Positions 33,144 through 40,704 of a stretch of 64,000 bases of DNA are shown here, piece after piece; the stretch's first letter is position 1; every line of letters begins with the position of its first letter. Under the pieces are notes generated by a model. That model was not told the origin of the DNA and did not search any database. It saw nothing but the letters and a program-made list of their open reading frames with translations. The position numbers and the translations under genes were made by a program. Origin of the DNA: Acidobacteriota bacterium (GTDB taxonomy: Bacteria > Acidobacteriota > Blastocatellia > Pyrinomonadales > Pyrinomonadaceae); assembly GCA_025463135.1 (NCBI GenBank), contig JAOAPY010000039.1, forward strand, positions 1-64,000. Reading direction: 5' to 3'.

Positions 33144-36134
33144 TTGATAGGCCAAACAGTCTCCCATTACCGAATTCTCGAGAAACTGGGCGAAGGCGGA
33201 ATGGGCATGGTCTATCTTGCCGAAGACACGCACCTGGCCCGGCGTGTGGCAATCAAGTTCCTTACTTCATTCGACAAACACTATCGAGCGCGTTTCTTGC
33301 GAGAGGCGCGGGCCGTATCCGCGTTGAGCCATGCGAATATCGCCGCCGTCTTTGACTATGGAGAGACTGCCGACCAGCGGCCCTACATCGTCATGGAGTT
33401 GGTTAAGGGTAAGACGGTTAGCGAGTTGCTGCGCACCGATGGAGTGACCCTGGCGCAGGCCGTCGAGATCTGCGCGTCCGTGGCTGAGGCCCTCGCTGAA
33501 GCTCATCATCTGGGAATTGTTCACCGCGATATCAAGCCCTCGAACGTGGTCCTGACAGATCGCGGCCAGGTCAAGGTGCTCGACTTTGGCCTCGTAAAGC
33601 ATTTGCTTGAAGAGCCTTCCGCTACTGCTGATCCGGAAGCACAAACTCTCTTTTCGACAAAGACGCGAAGTGACGTCATCGTGGGTACCCCCCTCTACCT
33701 TTCTCCGGAACAGGCCTCGGGCAAACCCGTGGATGGGCGCAGCGATTTGTTCAGTCTGGGGGCCATGCTGTACGAATGCATAACCGGGCGATCGGCGTTC
33801 GCCGGAGACAGTGTGCTGGAGATTGGGGCCCAGGTTATTCATATCAACCCTCCTGTTCCGTCAACGCTTAACCCCGCGATCCCGCCGGCGTTGGATCGCA
33901 TCAACATGAAGGCGCTGGACAAGAATGTTGAGACCCGCTACCAATCTGCGGCAGAGATGCTCAAGGATCTGCGCGGTGTGCTAACCACTGTCAGCAGTGA
34001 CGGCCGGCGCACGTTGATGAACGCAGAGCGCGTTACTCCGATTTCGCAACCAATGCCGACGGGCGCGCTCGCCACTTTGACGCAAACCTTTAAGCGTAAG
34101 CGAGTTTCACTTGGCACTCTGATCATGGCCATTGTGATAAGCGGCCTGGCGATTTGGGCCGTCTTTCACTGGTGGCGACCATCCCCATACAAACCCTCAG
34201 CCGTGGTGCTGGATTTGTACAATCGGGGCACAGAGGCGTTGCGAAACGGTGCCTACTATCAGGCCAGCACCGCGTTGGACCAGGCGGTTCACGCCGACGA
34301 CAATTTCGCGCTGGCCCATGCGCGTCTGGCCGAAGCCTGGACCGAACTCGATTATAGTGAAAAAGCGAAGGACGAACTCTTGCGGGCCCAGAGCCTGGTG
34401 TCTGACCGATCAGCACTGGCGCCGATCGATGCTCTTTATCTTGACGCAATTAACGGCACTGTTACGAGAGACTATGGCGCCGCCATCAAAGCCTATAGCG
34501 AGATCGTTCAGAATTCTCCCGAAGCCGCGGAGGTTTATGTCGACCTGGGCCGCGCCTATGAGAAGAACGAACAGCCTGACAAGGCCGTCGAGAACTATCT
34601 CAGGGCAGCCAGCCTCAATCCCCAATACGCGACTGCTTACCTGCGAGCCGGCGTCGTGCAGGCGCGACGGCAAGACACTGCCAACGCCGCTGCCAATTTT
34701 GACAAGGCCGAAACGCTTTATCGCACGCTGGGGAATTTCGAGGGCGTTGCCGACGTACTGCGGCAGCGTGGTGTGCTGTTCCGCGGTATGGGTAAGTATG
34801 ACGAAGCGCGCGCTCAGTTTAAGAGTGCTGTTGATACGGCGCGTACCACCCATAATGAGCCGCAGCAAATCCTTGCTCTCACCGAGTTGAGTTATTCAGC
34901 GTCCGGCGAAGGGAAGACGGCCGAAGCTCAGAGCTATGCAAAGCAAGCGGTGGAGTTGGCCCAACAGAATCATTTGGAAAGTCTGGCCGCGGGTGGCTTG
35001 CTCGAACTTGGCAACTCATTTTTTGGTCGCGGCGATTACGACGAAGCCGAGAAGTATTTCAAGCAGGGAATAGATCTCGCCAGCGACAACAAGGTCAAGC
35101 GCCGCGAAGCAATGGGCCAATTCAATCTGGGCTCCCTCTACATCGTAAAGTTGCGCACCGATGAAGGCCTGGCGTTAGTTGAACAGGCCCTGAAGTTTTT
35201 CCAGCAGGGAAACTATGGCCGCGACGTGTCTCTTTGTCTGACCCAGATAGCGCGCGCGCAGCGACGGAAAGGAAAGTATCAGGCCGCGATCAGCGCCCTG
35301 GGTGAAAAGCTGGAACGGGCGCAAAAGGGCGGGGACCAGCCGCAGGTCGCCGTCTCTTACGGAGAAATCGGCGCAGTATTGATCGAGCAGGAACACTATC
35401 CCGAAGCCCTGGAAAACTATGAGAAGGCACTTGCAATTAACAAAGCTATTGGTAATCGCATCAATATTGCCTTTAATCAGGCCAATCGCGGGGACATTCT
35501 CTGGAAACTGGGTCGCTATGACGAAGCTCAACAAGCTTTGGACGAGGCCCTGGCCATTGCCCGCCAGCCTGATAGCGGGTATAAACAGTTAATTCCCGAG
35601 ATCGAGCGCAGCCTCGCGCAGATGGCCCTGACCCAGCGCCGCTTACCGGAAGCAAAGGCTAAGGCCGAAAGCTCGCTAACCCTGGCCGGAATGCAGTATA
35701 AGAATGTTACCATTGAGGCCAGATTCACATTGGGACTCGTGAAGGCATTTAGCGGCGGGGCTGCCGAAGGAATTAAGCTTTGTCAGGAAGCCGTGAATCT
35801 GGCCACTGATGCCGGTGACTCGGCCCTGCTCTCCCGAGCAATGTTGGCGTTAGCCGAAGTTACACTGGAGAGTGGTAACGCGCGCTCCGCTCTTGACCTC
35901 GCGACTCAGGCCCAGGTGAGGTTGGCCAATGGAGGACAGCAGGAGTCCGAGTGGCGGGCCTGGCTAATAGCCGCGCGAGCCAGTGAACGCCTGGGAGACA
36001 AGACAACGGCCACCCAACAACTGGCCAACGGTAAAGCGGTTTGTGCTCAGCTCCAACAGAAATGGGGCACGGATGTTTTTAATCGATACATAACACGGCC
36101 TGATATTCAGGTTTTTTACAAACAACTCGGCTAA
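33144..36134 (+). CDS. Ser/Thr kinase with TPR tail (second paralog)
   Basis: A close paralog of the preceding kinase, 996 aa and colinear from end to end. It has GEGGMG at 16-21, Lys38, HRD at 127-129, the DFG motif near 147, a transmembrane helix at about 320-342, and a TPR region to the C terminus with repeated A..Y..A..xxA patterns. It is translated from TTG at 33144 with aagga 8 nt upstream. The pair arose by tandem duplication, because the gene, the leader and the downstream-ORF layout are all repeated. A small ORF with a perfect Shine-Dalgarno follows. The signal sensed is unknown. Confidence 0.92.
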   Translation: MIGQTVSHYRILEKLGEGGMGMVYLAEDTHLARRVAIKFLTSFDKHYRARFLREARAVSALSHANIAAVFDYGETADQRPYIVMELVKGKTVSELLRTDGVTLAQAVEICASVAEALAEAHHLGIVHRDIKPSNVVLTDRGQVKVLDFGLVKHLLEEPSATADPEAQTLFSTKTRSDVIVGTPLYLSPEQASGKPVDGRSDLFSLGAMLYECITGRSAFAGDSVLEIGAQVIHINPPVPSTLNPAIPPALDRINMKALDKNVETRYQSAAEMLKDLRGVLTTVSSDGRRTLMNAERVTPISQPMPTGALATLTQTFKRKRVSLGTLIMAIVISGLAIWAVFHWWRPSPYKPSAVVLDLYNRGTEALRNGAYYQASTALDQAVHADDNFALAHARLAEAWTELDYSEKAKDELLRAQSLVSDRSALAPIDALYLDAINGTVTRDYGAAIKAYSEIVQNSPEAAEVYVDLGRAYEKNEQPDKAVENYLRAASLNPQYATAYLRAGVVQARRQDTANAAANFDKAETLYRTLGNFEGVADVLRQRGVLFRGMGKYDEARAQFKSAVDTARTTHNEPQQILALTELSYSASGEGKTAEAQSYAKQAVELAQQNHLESLAAGGLLELGNSFFGRGDYDEAEKYFKQGIDLASDNKVKRREAMGQFNLGSLYIVKLRTDEGLALVEQALKFFQQGNYGRDVSLCLTQIARAQRRKGKYQAAISALGEKLERAQKGGDQPQVAVSYGEIGAVLIEQEHYPEALENYEKALAINKAIGNRINIAFNQANRGDILWKLGRYDEAQQALDEALAIARQPDSGYKQLIPEIERSLAQMALTQRRLPEAKAKAESSLTLAGMQYKNVTIEARFTLGLVKAFSGGAAEGIKLCQEAVNLATDAGDSALLSRAMLALAEVTLESGNARSALDLATQAQVRLANGGQQESEWRAWLIAARASERLGDKTTATQQLANGKAVCAQLQQKWGTDVFNRYITRPDIQVFYKQLG

Positions 36135-36189
36135 GAATTACACGCCGGGTCCGACAGACTCCCAAAAGAACTGCCAAGGAGATAACGAA

Positions 36190-36336
36190 ATGTCAGAAGA
36201 AAGAATGAGTGACCCTAACGAGGAATCAGCCGCGATCGATCCGCCGGGAAACACAGGTCCAGAAGAGAGCGCAAACCTCGACTCCGCTCTCAGCGCTGAG
36301 GGCGATGGCGCCATCGATCCTCCGGGAAACACCTAA
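36190..36336 (+). CDS. 48-aa acidic peptide with duplicated AIDPPGNT
   Basis: A tiny ORF behind the second kinase. It encodes 48 residues rich in Glu, Asp, Ser, Ala and Pro, with no hydrophobic stretch and no Cys. The octapeptide AIDPPGNT occurs at residues 15-22 and again at 41-48, the very C terminus. The two DNA copies differ only at three third-codon positions (gcg/gcc, ccg/cct, aca/acc), which points to selection on the protein. The ATG is preceded by aaggagat with 6-7 nt spacing, among the best sites in the window. It lies 55 bp after the kinase stop. It could be a kinase-linked substrate, a peptide signal or a precursor, and no family was recognised. Confidence 0.72.
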   Translation: MSEERMSDPNEESAAIDPPGNTGPEESANLDSALSAEGDGAIDPPGNT

Positions 36337-36424
36337 ACAGCCCGGAAGCAAACACGTTGCAGTGGGCCCGGACAGAAATATCCGCGGCCCACTGCTCGTT
36401 ATCCGAACGCCTTTTCCAATTCCT

Positions 36425-36700
36425 CTAATCGCGCCGCCGGGTCAAGAGAGTAATTAGCGCGACAAACAGCGCTGAGCCGATAATCGACCAGACTATCGGG
36501 AAACTCGTCGTGCCGATATGCACCGAGAATAACTCTGGCAGTCGTAGTGTGCGCGCCAGCCATAGTCCGATTAGCGCACCAATGAAACCCAGCGCAATCG
36601 ACACCAAACACCCGCCGTGCGAGTAGCCGCTAATCGACCGGCCAATAGCACCGCAGAGTCCCGCCACGATTAACAGGATAAGTAAATCAGTTATGGTCAT
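36425..36700 (-). CDS. GlsB/YeaQ/YmgE family membrane protein
   Basis: A 91-aa inner-membrane protein with three hydrophobic helices. It matches the GlsB/YeaQ/YmgE (transglycosylase-associated) pattern: an IVAGLCGAIGRSISGY opening, a Gly-rich centre (GGCLVSIALGFIGALIG) and a C-terminal helix ending in RRRD. Members are stress-induced and their biochemical role is unknown. It is an isolated gene on the minus strand, converging on the kinase/peptide unit. Confidence 0.82.
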   Translation of the reverse strand: MTITDLLILLIVAGLCGAIGRSISGYSHGGCLVSIALGFIGALIGLWLARTLRLPELFSVHIGTTSFPIVWSIIGSALFVALITLLTRRRD

Positions 36701-36747
36701 TATTCCTCCGCTCTAGTGTATTAAGGACCAACACATGCAACATGAAA

Positions 36748-36872
36748 CCATTTTCCATTTGTCATTCTCACTGATCATTTTTCATCGCCTGCGTGTCATT
36801 ACATCTCGCACTCAACCGACCAATGACAAATGAGAAATGATCATTGTCAAATTTTGTCAAATGGAAAATGAT
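36748..36872. repeat. Inverted repeat, attttccatttg family
   Basis: An A/T-rich inverted pair: accattttccatttgtcatt at the left, and caatgacaaatg plus tcaaatggaaaatgat at the right. The right arm runs into the 3' end of the ABC permease gene and provides its stop codon (TCA at 36857-36859 on the plus strand) and last residues (SFSI). A similar element is at 48383-48492. Confidence 0.7.
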
Positions 36873-38512
36873 TTCTCTAACTTCGTCCTTGGGATGACTT
36901 TGGTGATTACCGCCTGGTGGCATGGGCATCCCTGCCCCTGTGCGTATAGTCCCTTTGCATGCAGCCATTCTCGCACAACTTCGGACTGCCCTCGCTTATT
37001 CCCATCGACTTCGTAGTTCAAACGGCGCATCTCTGCCGTGGAGATCGTACCAGCCAACTTCGCCAGTACTTCTTTTACCGCCGGCACTCGCGCGAGTGTG
37101 TCCTGGCGCGCGAAATAGATCGCTTCGTAAGGTGGAAAATAATGTCGATCGTCTTCGAGCTGAAACAGGTCCAGCGCCGCGATTCGGCCTTCGGTTGAAT
37201 TGCCGGCAATGAGATCGACTTTGCCCGAAGACAAGGCGATGTAGGTAAGCGAGAGATCCATTTCCCGCGGTTGATCCGCGAACTGCAATCCATATGCTTT
37301 CACAAAACCAGGATAGCCGTCCGCGCGGGACATGAAATCCTGCCCAAAGCCCGCGCGCCAACTGCGAGCATGCGGCACGGCATCGGAAATGGTTTTCAAA
37401 TGCAACCGCCGGGCTTCCGCTCCGCGCACAAGAATCGCAAATGTGTTATCGAAGCCCAGCGGCTGACTTGTTTCCACCTTAAACTTCTCGGCGTATTGGG
37501 TTCTTACCTGATCATAAACAGCATGCGGGTCCGTGATCGGAGGGTGATGCAGGATCGCGGTGTAAGCTGTACCCGTGTATTCGGGATAGAGATCGATCCG
37601 CCCTGAGAGCAACGCCTCATGAGAAAGATTCCCACCCAGCTCAAACTGCCGTTCGACGACTATGCCGCGAGCCTCGAGCAGCTGCGCCACGATTTCCGCC
37701 AGCAGCACTGACTCGGTGAAATCCTTTGAACCAATTGTCACCCTTTGGGCGCCGGCCGGAGCTTGTGTCCTCGCCCGCGAACCATGCCAGATAAAGTAAC
37801 CGCCCGTTGCAATGAGCAGGCCAGCCGCGACCAGAATCAGATTGCGCAGCCGGCGATTGGTCTTTTGTTTTCTGCTTCGGGCTTCAACTGAGAAATGTTT
37901 CTCCAGCAGACCCAGCGAAAAGTCCGCCACCAACGCCATCAACGCCGCTGGCACGGCGCCGGCCAGCAGCAGATTGTTATCGTACTGTCGCAGTCCGCGA
38001 AAAATATAAACCCCCAGTCCGCCCGCGCCCACTGCTGCCGCAATGGTCGTGACGCCGACGGAAATGACCGTGGCCACTCTGACGCCTGTCAGAATCACGC
38101 TCATTGCCAGTGGTATCTCTACCTGCCACAGGATTTGACTGCTGGTCATCCCCATGGCGACGGCTGCTTCGCGGACATTGGGATCAACGCCCACGATGCC
38201 CGTCACGGTGTTGCGGATAATTGGCAGCAATGCATAAACCACGAGGGCCACGATTGCGGTGCGCGCGCCGATGCCGCCAATAAACGGTAAAGGAATCAGG
38301 AATCCAAACAATGCCAGACTGGGAATAGTCTGCATGATGTTTGCCAGGCCCAGCACTGGACTGCGCCAGGCCTTATTTCTGGTCAGCAGGATGCCGGTGG
38401 GAATTCCGATTACGACAGCGACGAGAGTGGAAACAAAGACAAGCACCAGATGCTGACGCAAAAGCGTCAGGAGTTCAGAACCATTCTGCTGTAGGAATTG
38501 CGGGAAACTCAT
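36857..38512 (-). CDS. Osmoprotectant ABC permease-binding protein fusion
   Basis: An ABC-importer subunit for glycine betaine, choline or related compatible solutes. The N-terminal 220 residues are a ProW/OpuCB-type permease with five or six membrane helices and the EAA-like loop AAVAMGMTSSQILWQVEIPLA. After a transmembrane link (about 225-245), residues 260-520 form an OpuAC-type periplasmic ligand-binding domain with VTIGSKDFTESVLLAEIVAQ. The fused layout resembles OpuCBC/QAT transporters. The ATG at 38512 is used, and a TTG seven codons upstream lies inside a repeat. It is followed upstream by the ATPase gene, so the two make a complete transporter. The C terminus (SFSI) comes from a repeat. 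Confidence 0.88.
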   Translation of the reverse strand: MSFPQFLQQNGSELLTLLRQHLVLVFVSTLVAVVIGIPTGILLTRNKAWRSPVLGLANIMQTIPSLALFGFLIPLPFIGGIGARTAIVALVVYALLPIIRNTVTGIVGVDPNVREAAVAMGMTSSQILWQVEIPLAMSVILTGVRVATVISVGVTTIAAAVGAGGLGVYIFRGLRQYDNNLLLAGAVPAALMALVADFSLGLLEKHFSVEARSRKQKTNRRLRNLILVAAGLLIATGGYFIWHGSRARTQAPAGAQRVTIGSKDFTESVLLAEIVAQLLEARGIVVERQFELGGNLSHEALLSGRIDLYPEYTGTAYTAILHHPPITDPHAVYDQVRTQYAEKFKVETSQPLGFDNTFAILVRGAEARRLHLKTISDAVPHARSWRAGFGQDFMSRADGYPGFVKAYGLQFADQPREMDLSLTYIALSSGKVDLIAGNSTEGRIAALDLFQLEDDRHYFPPYEAIYFARQDTLARVPAVKEVLAKLAGTISTAEMRRLNYEVDGNKRGQSEVVREWLHAKGLYAQGQGCPCHQAVITKVIPRTKLEKSFSI

Positions 38513-38523
38513 CTGTTCACCAC

Positions 38524-38616
38524 TGTCCGACAAGCTTCAGCTTGTCGTCGACATTGTCTATTTGCCTCCTGGTCGAAATCAAATAACGTCAACGACAAGC
38601 TCAAGCTTGTCGGACC
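38524..38616. repeat. REP-like pair between transporter genes
   Basis: A gtccgacaagcttcagcttg arm, followed after about 35 bp by the opposing gacaagctcaagcttgtcgg arm. The right arm supplies the last four codons (VRQA) and the stop codon of the ATPase gene. It belongs to the same family as 11593, 40552 and 48284. Confidence 0.75.
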
Positions 38617-39365
38617 AGTTGCAGTGTCTCGAGGTACGCTTGCGCGTGCGGCTCCTTGGACTTCAGAAAATTTTCGGGCGTTTCCAACAGCAGTAACCGT
38701 CCAGCGGCCATTAATCCGATCCGTGAGCCCAACAGCAGCGCCTCGCGCACATCGTGGGTCACGAAGATCGCGGTTTTGCCGAGCCGCTTTGCCAGGTCCA
38801 GGAATTCACGTTGCAGGCTGGCCCGCGTTAAAGGGTCAAGCGCGCCAAACGGTTCGTCCAGCAACAGCAACGGCGGTTCAGCTGCCAGCGCTCGTGCCAC
38901 GCCGACGCGCTGTCGTTGCCCTCCAGATAATTCCGCCGGATAGCGTCCCGCAAATTCGTTTGAGCCTAATCCCACCAGTGACAGCAACTGGCTCACGCGC
39001 TCTCTGGTGCGGGCTTCATCCCATTTCTCGAGTCGCGGTACCAGGGCGATATTCTGCTCCACAGTAAAATGGGGGAACAATCCGCCTTCCTGAATCACGT
39101 AACCGGTGCGCCGCCGCAAACGAATGGCGTCCCACTCGACGGTGCTCTGGCCTTCAACCAGCACTGTGCCGGTCGTAGGTAACAAAAGCCTGTTTACTAA
39201 TTTAAGCGTGGTAGTTTTCCCGCATCCCGATTCGCCGAGCAGGACCAGGGTCTCGCCGTTGCGCACGGTTAAGTTCAGGTGGGAAATAATCGGCGCGGAG
39301 ACAGCCGGGACCGTATAGCTTACGTCGCGAAATTCAACCAGGATTTGTTGGTTTGTTGCACCCAT
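38601..39365 (-). CDS. Osmoprotectant ABC transporter ATP-binding protein
   Basis: A 254-aa ABC ATPase, OpuCA/ProV-type, that powers the fused permease-binding subunit downstream. Walker A is GESGCGKTT at about residues 38-46, the Q-loop is YVIQEGGLFPH, the signature is LSGGQRQRVGVARALA, and Walker B is LLLLDEPFGALDP. The switch His is in FVTHDVREALLL. It lacks the two CBS domains that make OpuCA/ProV sense ionic strength. Its last residues (VRQA) and stop lie inside a REP-like element, which may have shortened an original C-terminal domain. It is the first gene of the transporter unit. Confidence 0.88.
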   Translation of the reverse strand: MGATNQQILVEFRDVSYTVPAVSAPIISHLNLTVRNGETLVLLGESGCGKTTTLKLVNRLLLPTTGTVLVEGQSTVEWDAIRLRRRTGYVIQEGGLFPHFTVEQNIALVPRLEKWDEARTRERVSQLLSLVGLGSNEFAGRYPAELSGGQRQRVGVARALAAEPPLLLLDEPFGALDPLTRASLQREFLDLAKRLGKTAIFVTHDVREALLLGSRIGLMAAGRLLLLETPENFLKSKEPHAQAYLETLQLVRQA

Positions 39366-39416
39366 TGCAGGCCAATTTGTTGGAGGTGCCGCAGGCGGAA
39401 TTGGGTCCGTCAGATG

Positions 39417-40427
39417 TTAGCCTTCTGCCAGCAGCAGGTTACTGCTGAACCGGTTTTGTGAATCAAGCCAGGTGCGTCCACAGACAAACCCCGTTTGCGA
39501 GGCCAATGCTGCAATCCCTGCGAGATCATATTTGTAGGAGTTCTCGGTGTGAATCAATTCTCCTTCGCCAAGTTCGACTTCCATGTCCAGCTTGCGTATC
39601 GCCACTTTTTGCGGCTGCAAACTCTCGACACAGATTTCAATGCGGCTGGCCGTTTCATTAAAGACTGCGCGATGACGAAAGGCCGGGAGATCGAAATCAG
39701 CGTCCAGGGCGCGATTGATCCGCACCAGCAGATTGCGACTGAAGGCTGCGGTAACACCGAGAGTGTCGTTGTAAGCTGCCTCTAAGATATGCTTGTCTTT
39801 CTTCAGGTCCGCACCCAGCAACAGCGCATCACCAGCTCGCAAAACACTGCGCATCGCGCGCAGGAAAGCTCGTGCTTCCTCTGGCTCAAAATTGCTGATG
39901 TTCGATCCCAGAAAAAGCGCGAGCGTGCGTCCCCGCTGCTTTTTCGCCAACTCTGCCAGTCCATCAAAGTACTCGGCCGCAAAAGCTTCAATCCACAGAC
40001 GCGGATACGATTGCAGCAAGATGCGAGAACTGCGTTCCAAAGCGGAGGCTGAAATATCAACGGGCACGAACAACAATTCCGATTGGTCTCGCAGCAGCGT
40101 TTCGATAATCAGACGCGTCTTCGAGGCACTGCCGCTTCCCATTTCGATCAGGGTATTCGGCATAGCAATCGCACCCACAATTTCGCCGGCATAGCGCGAG
40201 AGGATTTCGTTTTCCGCGCGCGTCAGATAGTACTCAGGCAACAGGCAGATGGCCTCGAACAACTGCGAGCCCAACTCGTCGTAGAGGTATTTGGGAAAAA
40301 GATATTTCGGATTTGCGGCAAGTCCGCGACGCACATCCTCGGCGAAATCCGCGAGCGGGTCGCGCTTCACCAGGTTGTGTATGACGAGCCTGTCTTCGTG
40401 CATGCGGGACATCTCAGGCTGCGACAT
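39417..40427 (-). CDS. egtD: EgtD-like L-histidine N-alpha-methyltransferase
   Basis: A 336-aa SAM-dependent enzyme of the EgtD family, which makes hercynine (trimethylhistidine), the first step of ergothioneine synthesis. Motif I is LIEMGSGSASKTRLI, and the family-specific segments PKYLYDELGSQLFE, FLGSNISNFEP and AYNDTLGVTAAF are present. The C-terminal TENSYKY carries the Glu-x-Ser pair that selects histidine. The ATG at 40427 is preceded by aaggagcaacag, which decides the start over the TTG at 40448. No EgtB sulfoxide synthase is adjacent, so hercynine or ergothioneine output cannot be concluded from this window. Confidence 0.87.
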   Translation of the reverse strand: MSQPEMSRMHEDRLVIHNLVKRDPLADFAEDVRRGLAANPKYLFPKYLYDELGSQLFEAICLLPEYYLTRAENEILSRYAGEIVGAIAMPNTLIEMGSGSASKTRLIIETLLRDQSELLFVPVDISASALERSSRILLQSYPRLWIEAFAAEYFDGLAELAKKQRGRTLALFLGSNISNFEPEEARAFLRAMRSVLRAGDALLLGADLKKDKHILEAAYNDTLGVTAAFSRNLLVRINRALDADFDLPAFRHRAVFNETASRIEICVESLQPQKVAIRKLDMEVELGEGELIHTENSYKYDLAGIAALASQTGFVCGRTWLDSQNRFSSNLLLAEG

Positions 40428-40551
40428 CTGTTGCTCCTTGCGTTCCATGGACCGGGATTAGAGGAACCCAGCTGTGAAATTTTCTTAAACGTGTCGCGCT
40501 ATGATAGCCGATTGCAACTCATTAGCAACCCCGAAAGCGCCACGGTGCTCA

Positions 40552-40653
40552 GGTCCGACAAACTTCAGTTTGTCGTCGACTCAATCATTCGACCCCCTAA
40601 AATGCGGGCGAGTGTCAGTCCCGGCACGCGACAAACAGAAGTTTGTCGAACAA
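40552..40653. repeat. REP-like palindromic pair upstream of VWFA gene
   Basis: ggtccgacaaacttcagttt begins at 40552, and the opposing cgcgacaaacagaagtttgt ends near 40653. It is the third copy of the tccgaca family. It lies between the egtD start and the VWFA gene, in the leader of the latter. Confidence 0.75.
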
Positions 40654-40704
40654 GGGCGCGAACGCTTGACCCTTGGCACACTCACAGGCAAGATCGAGCG
40701 CGCT

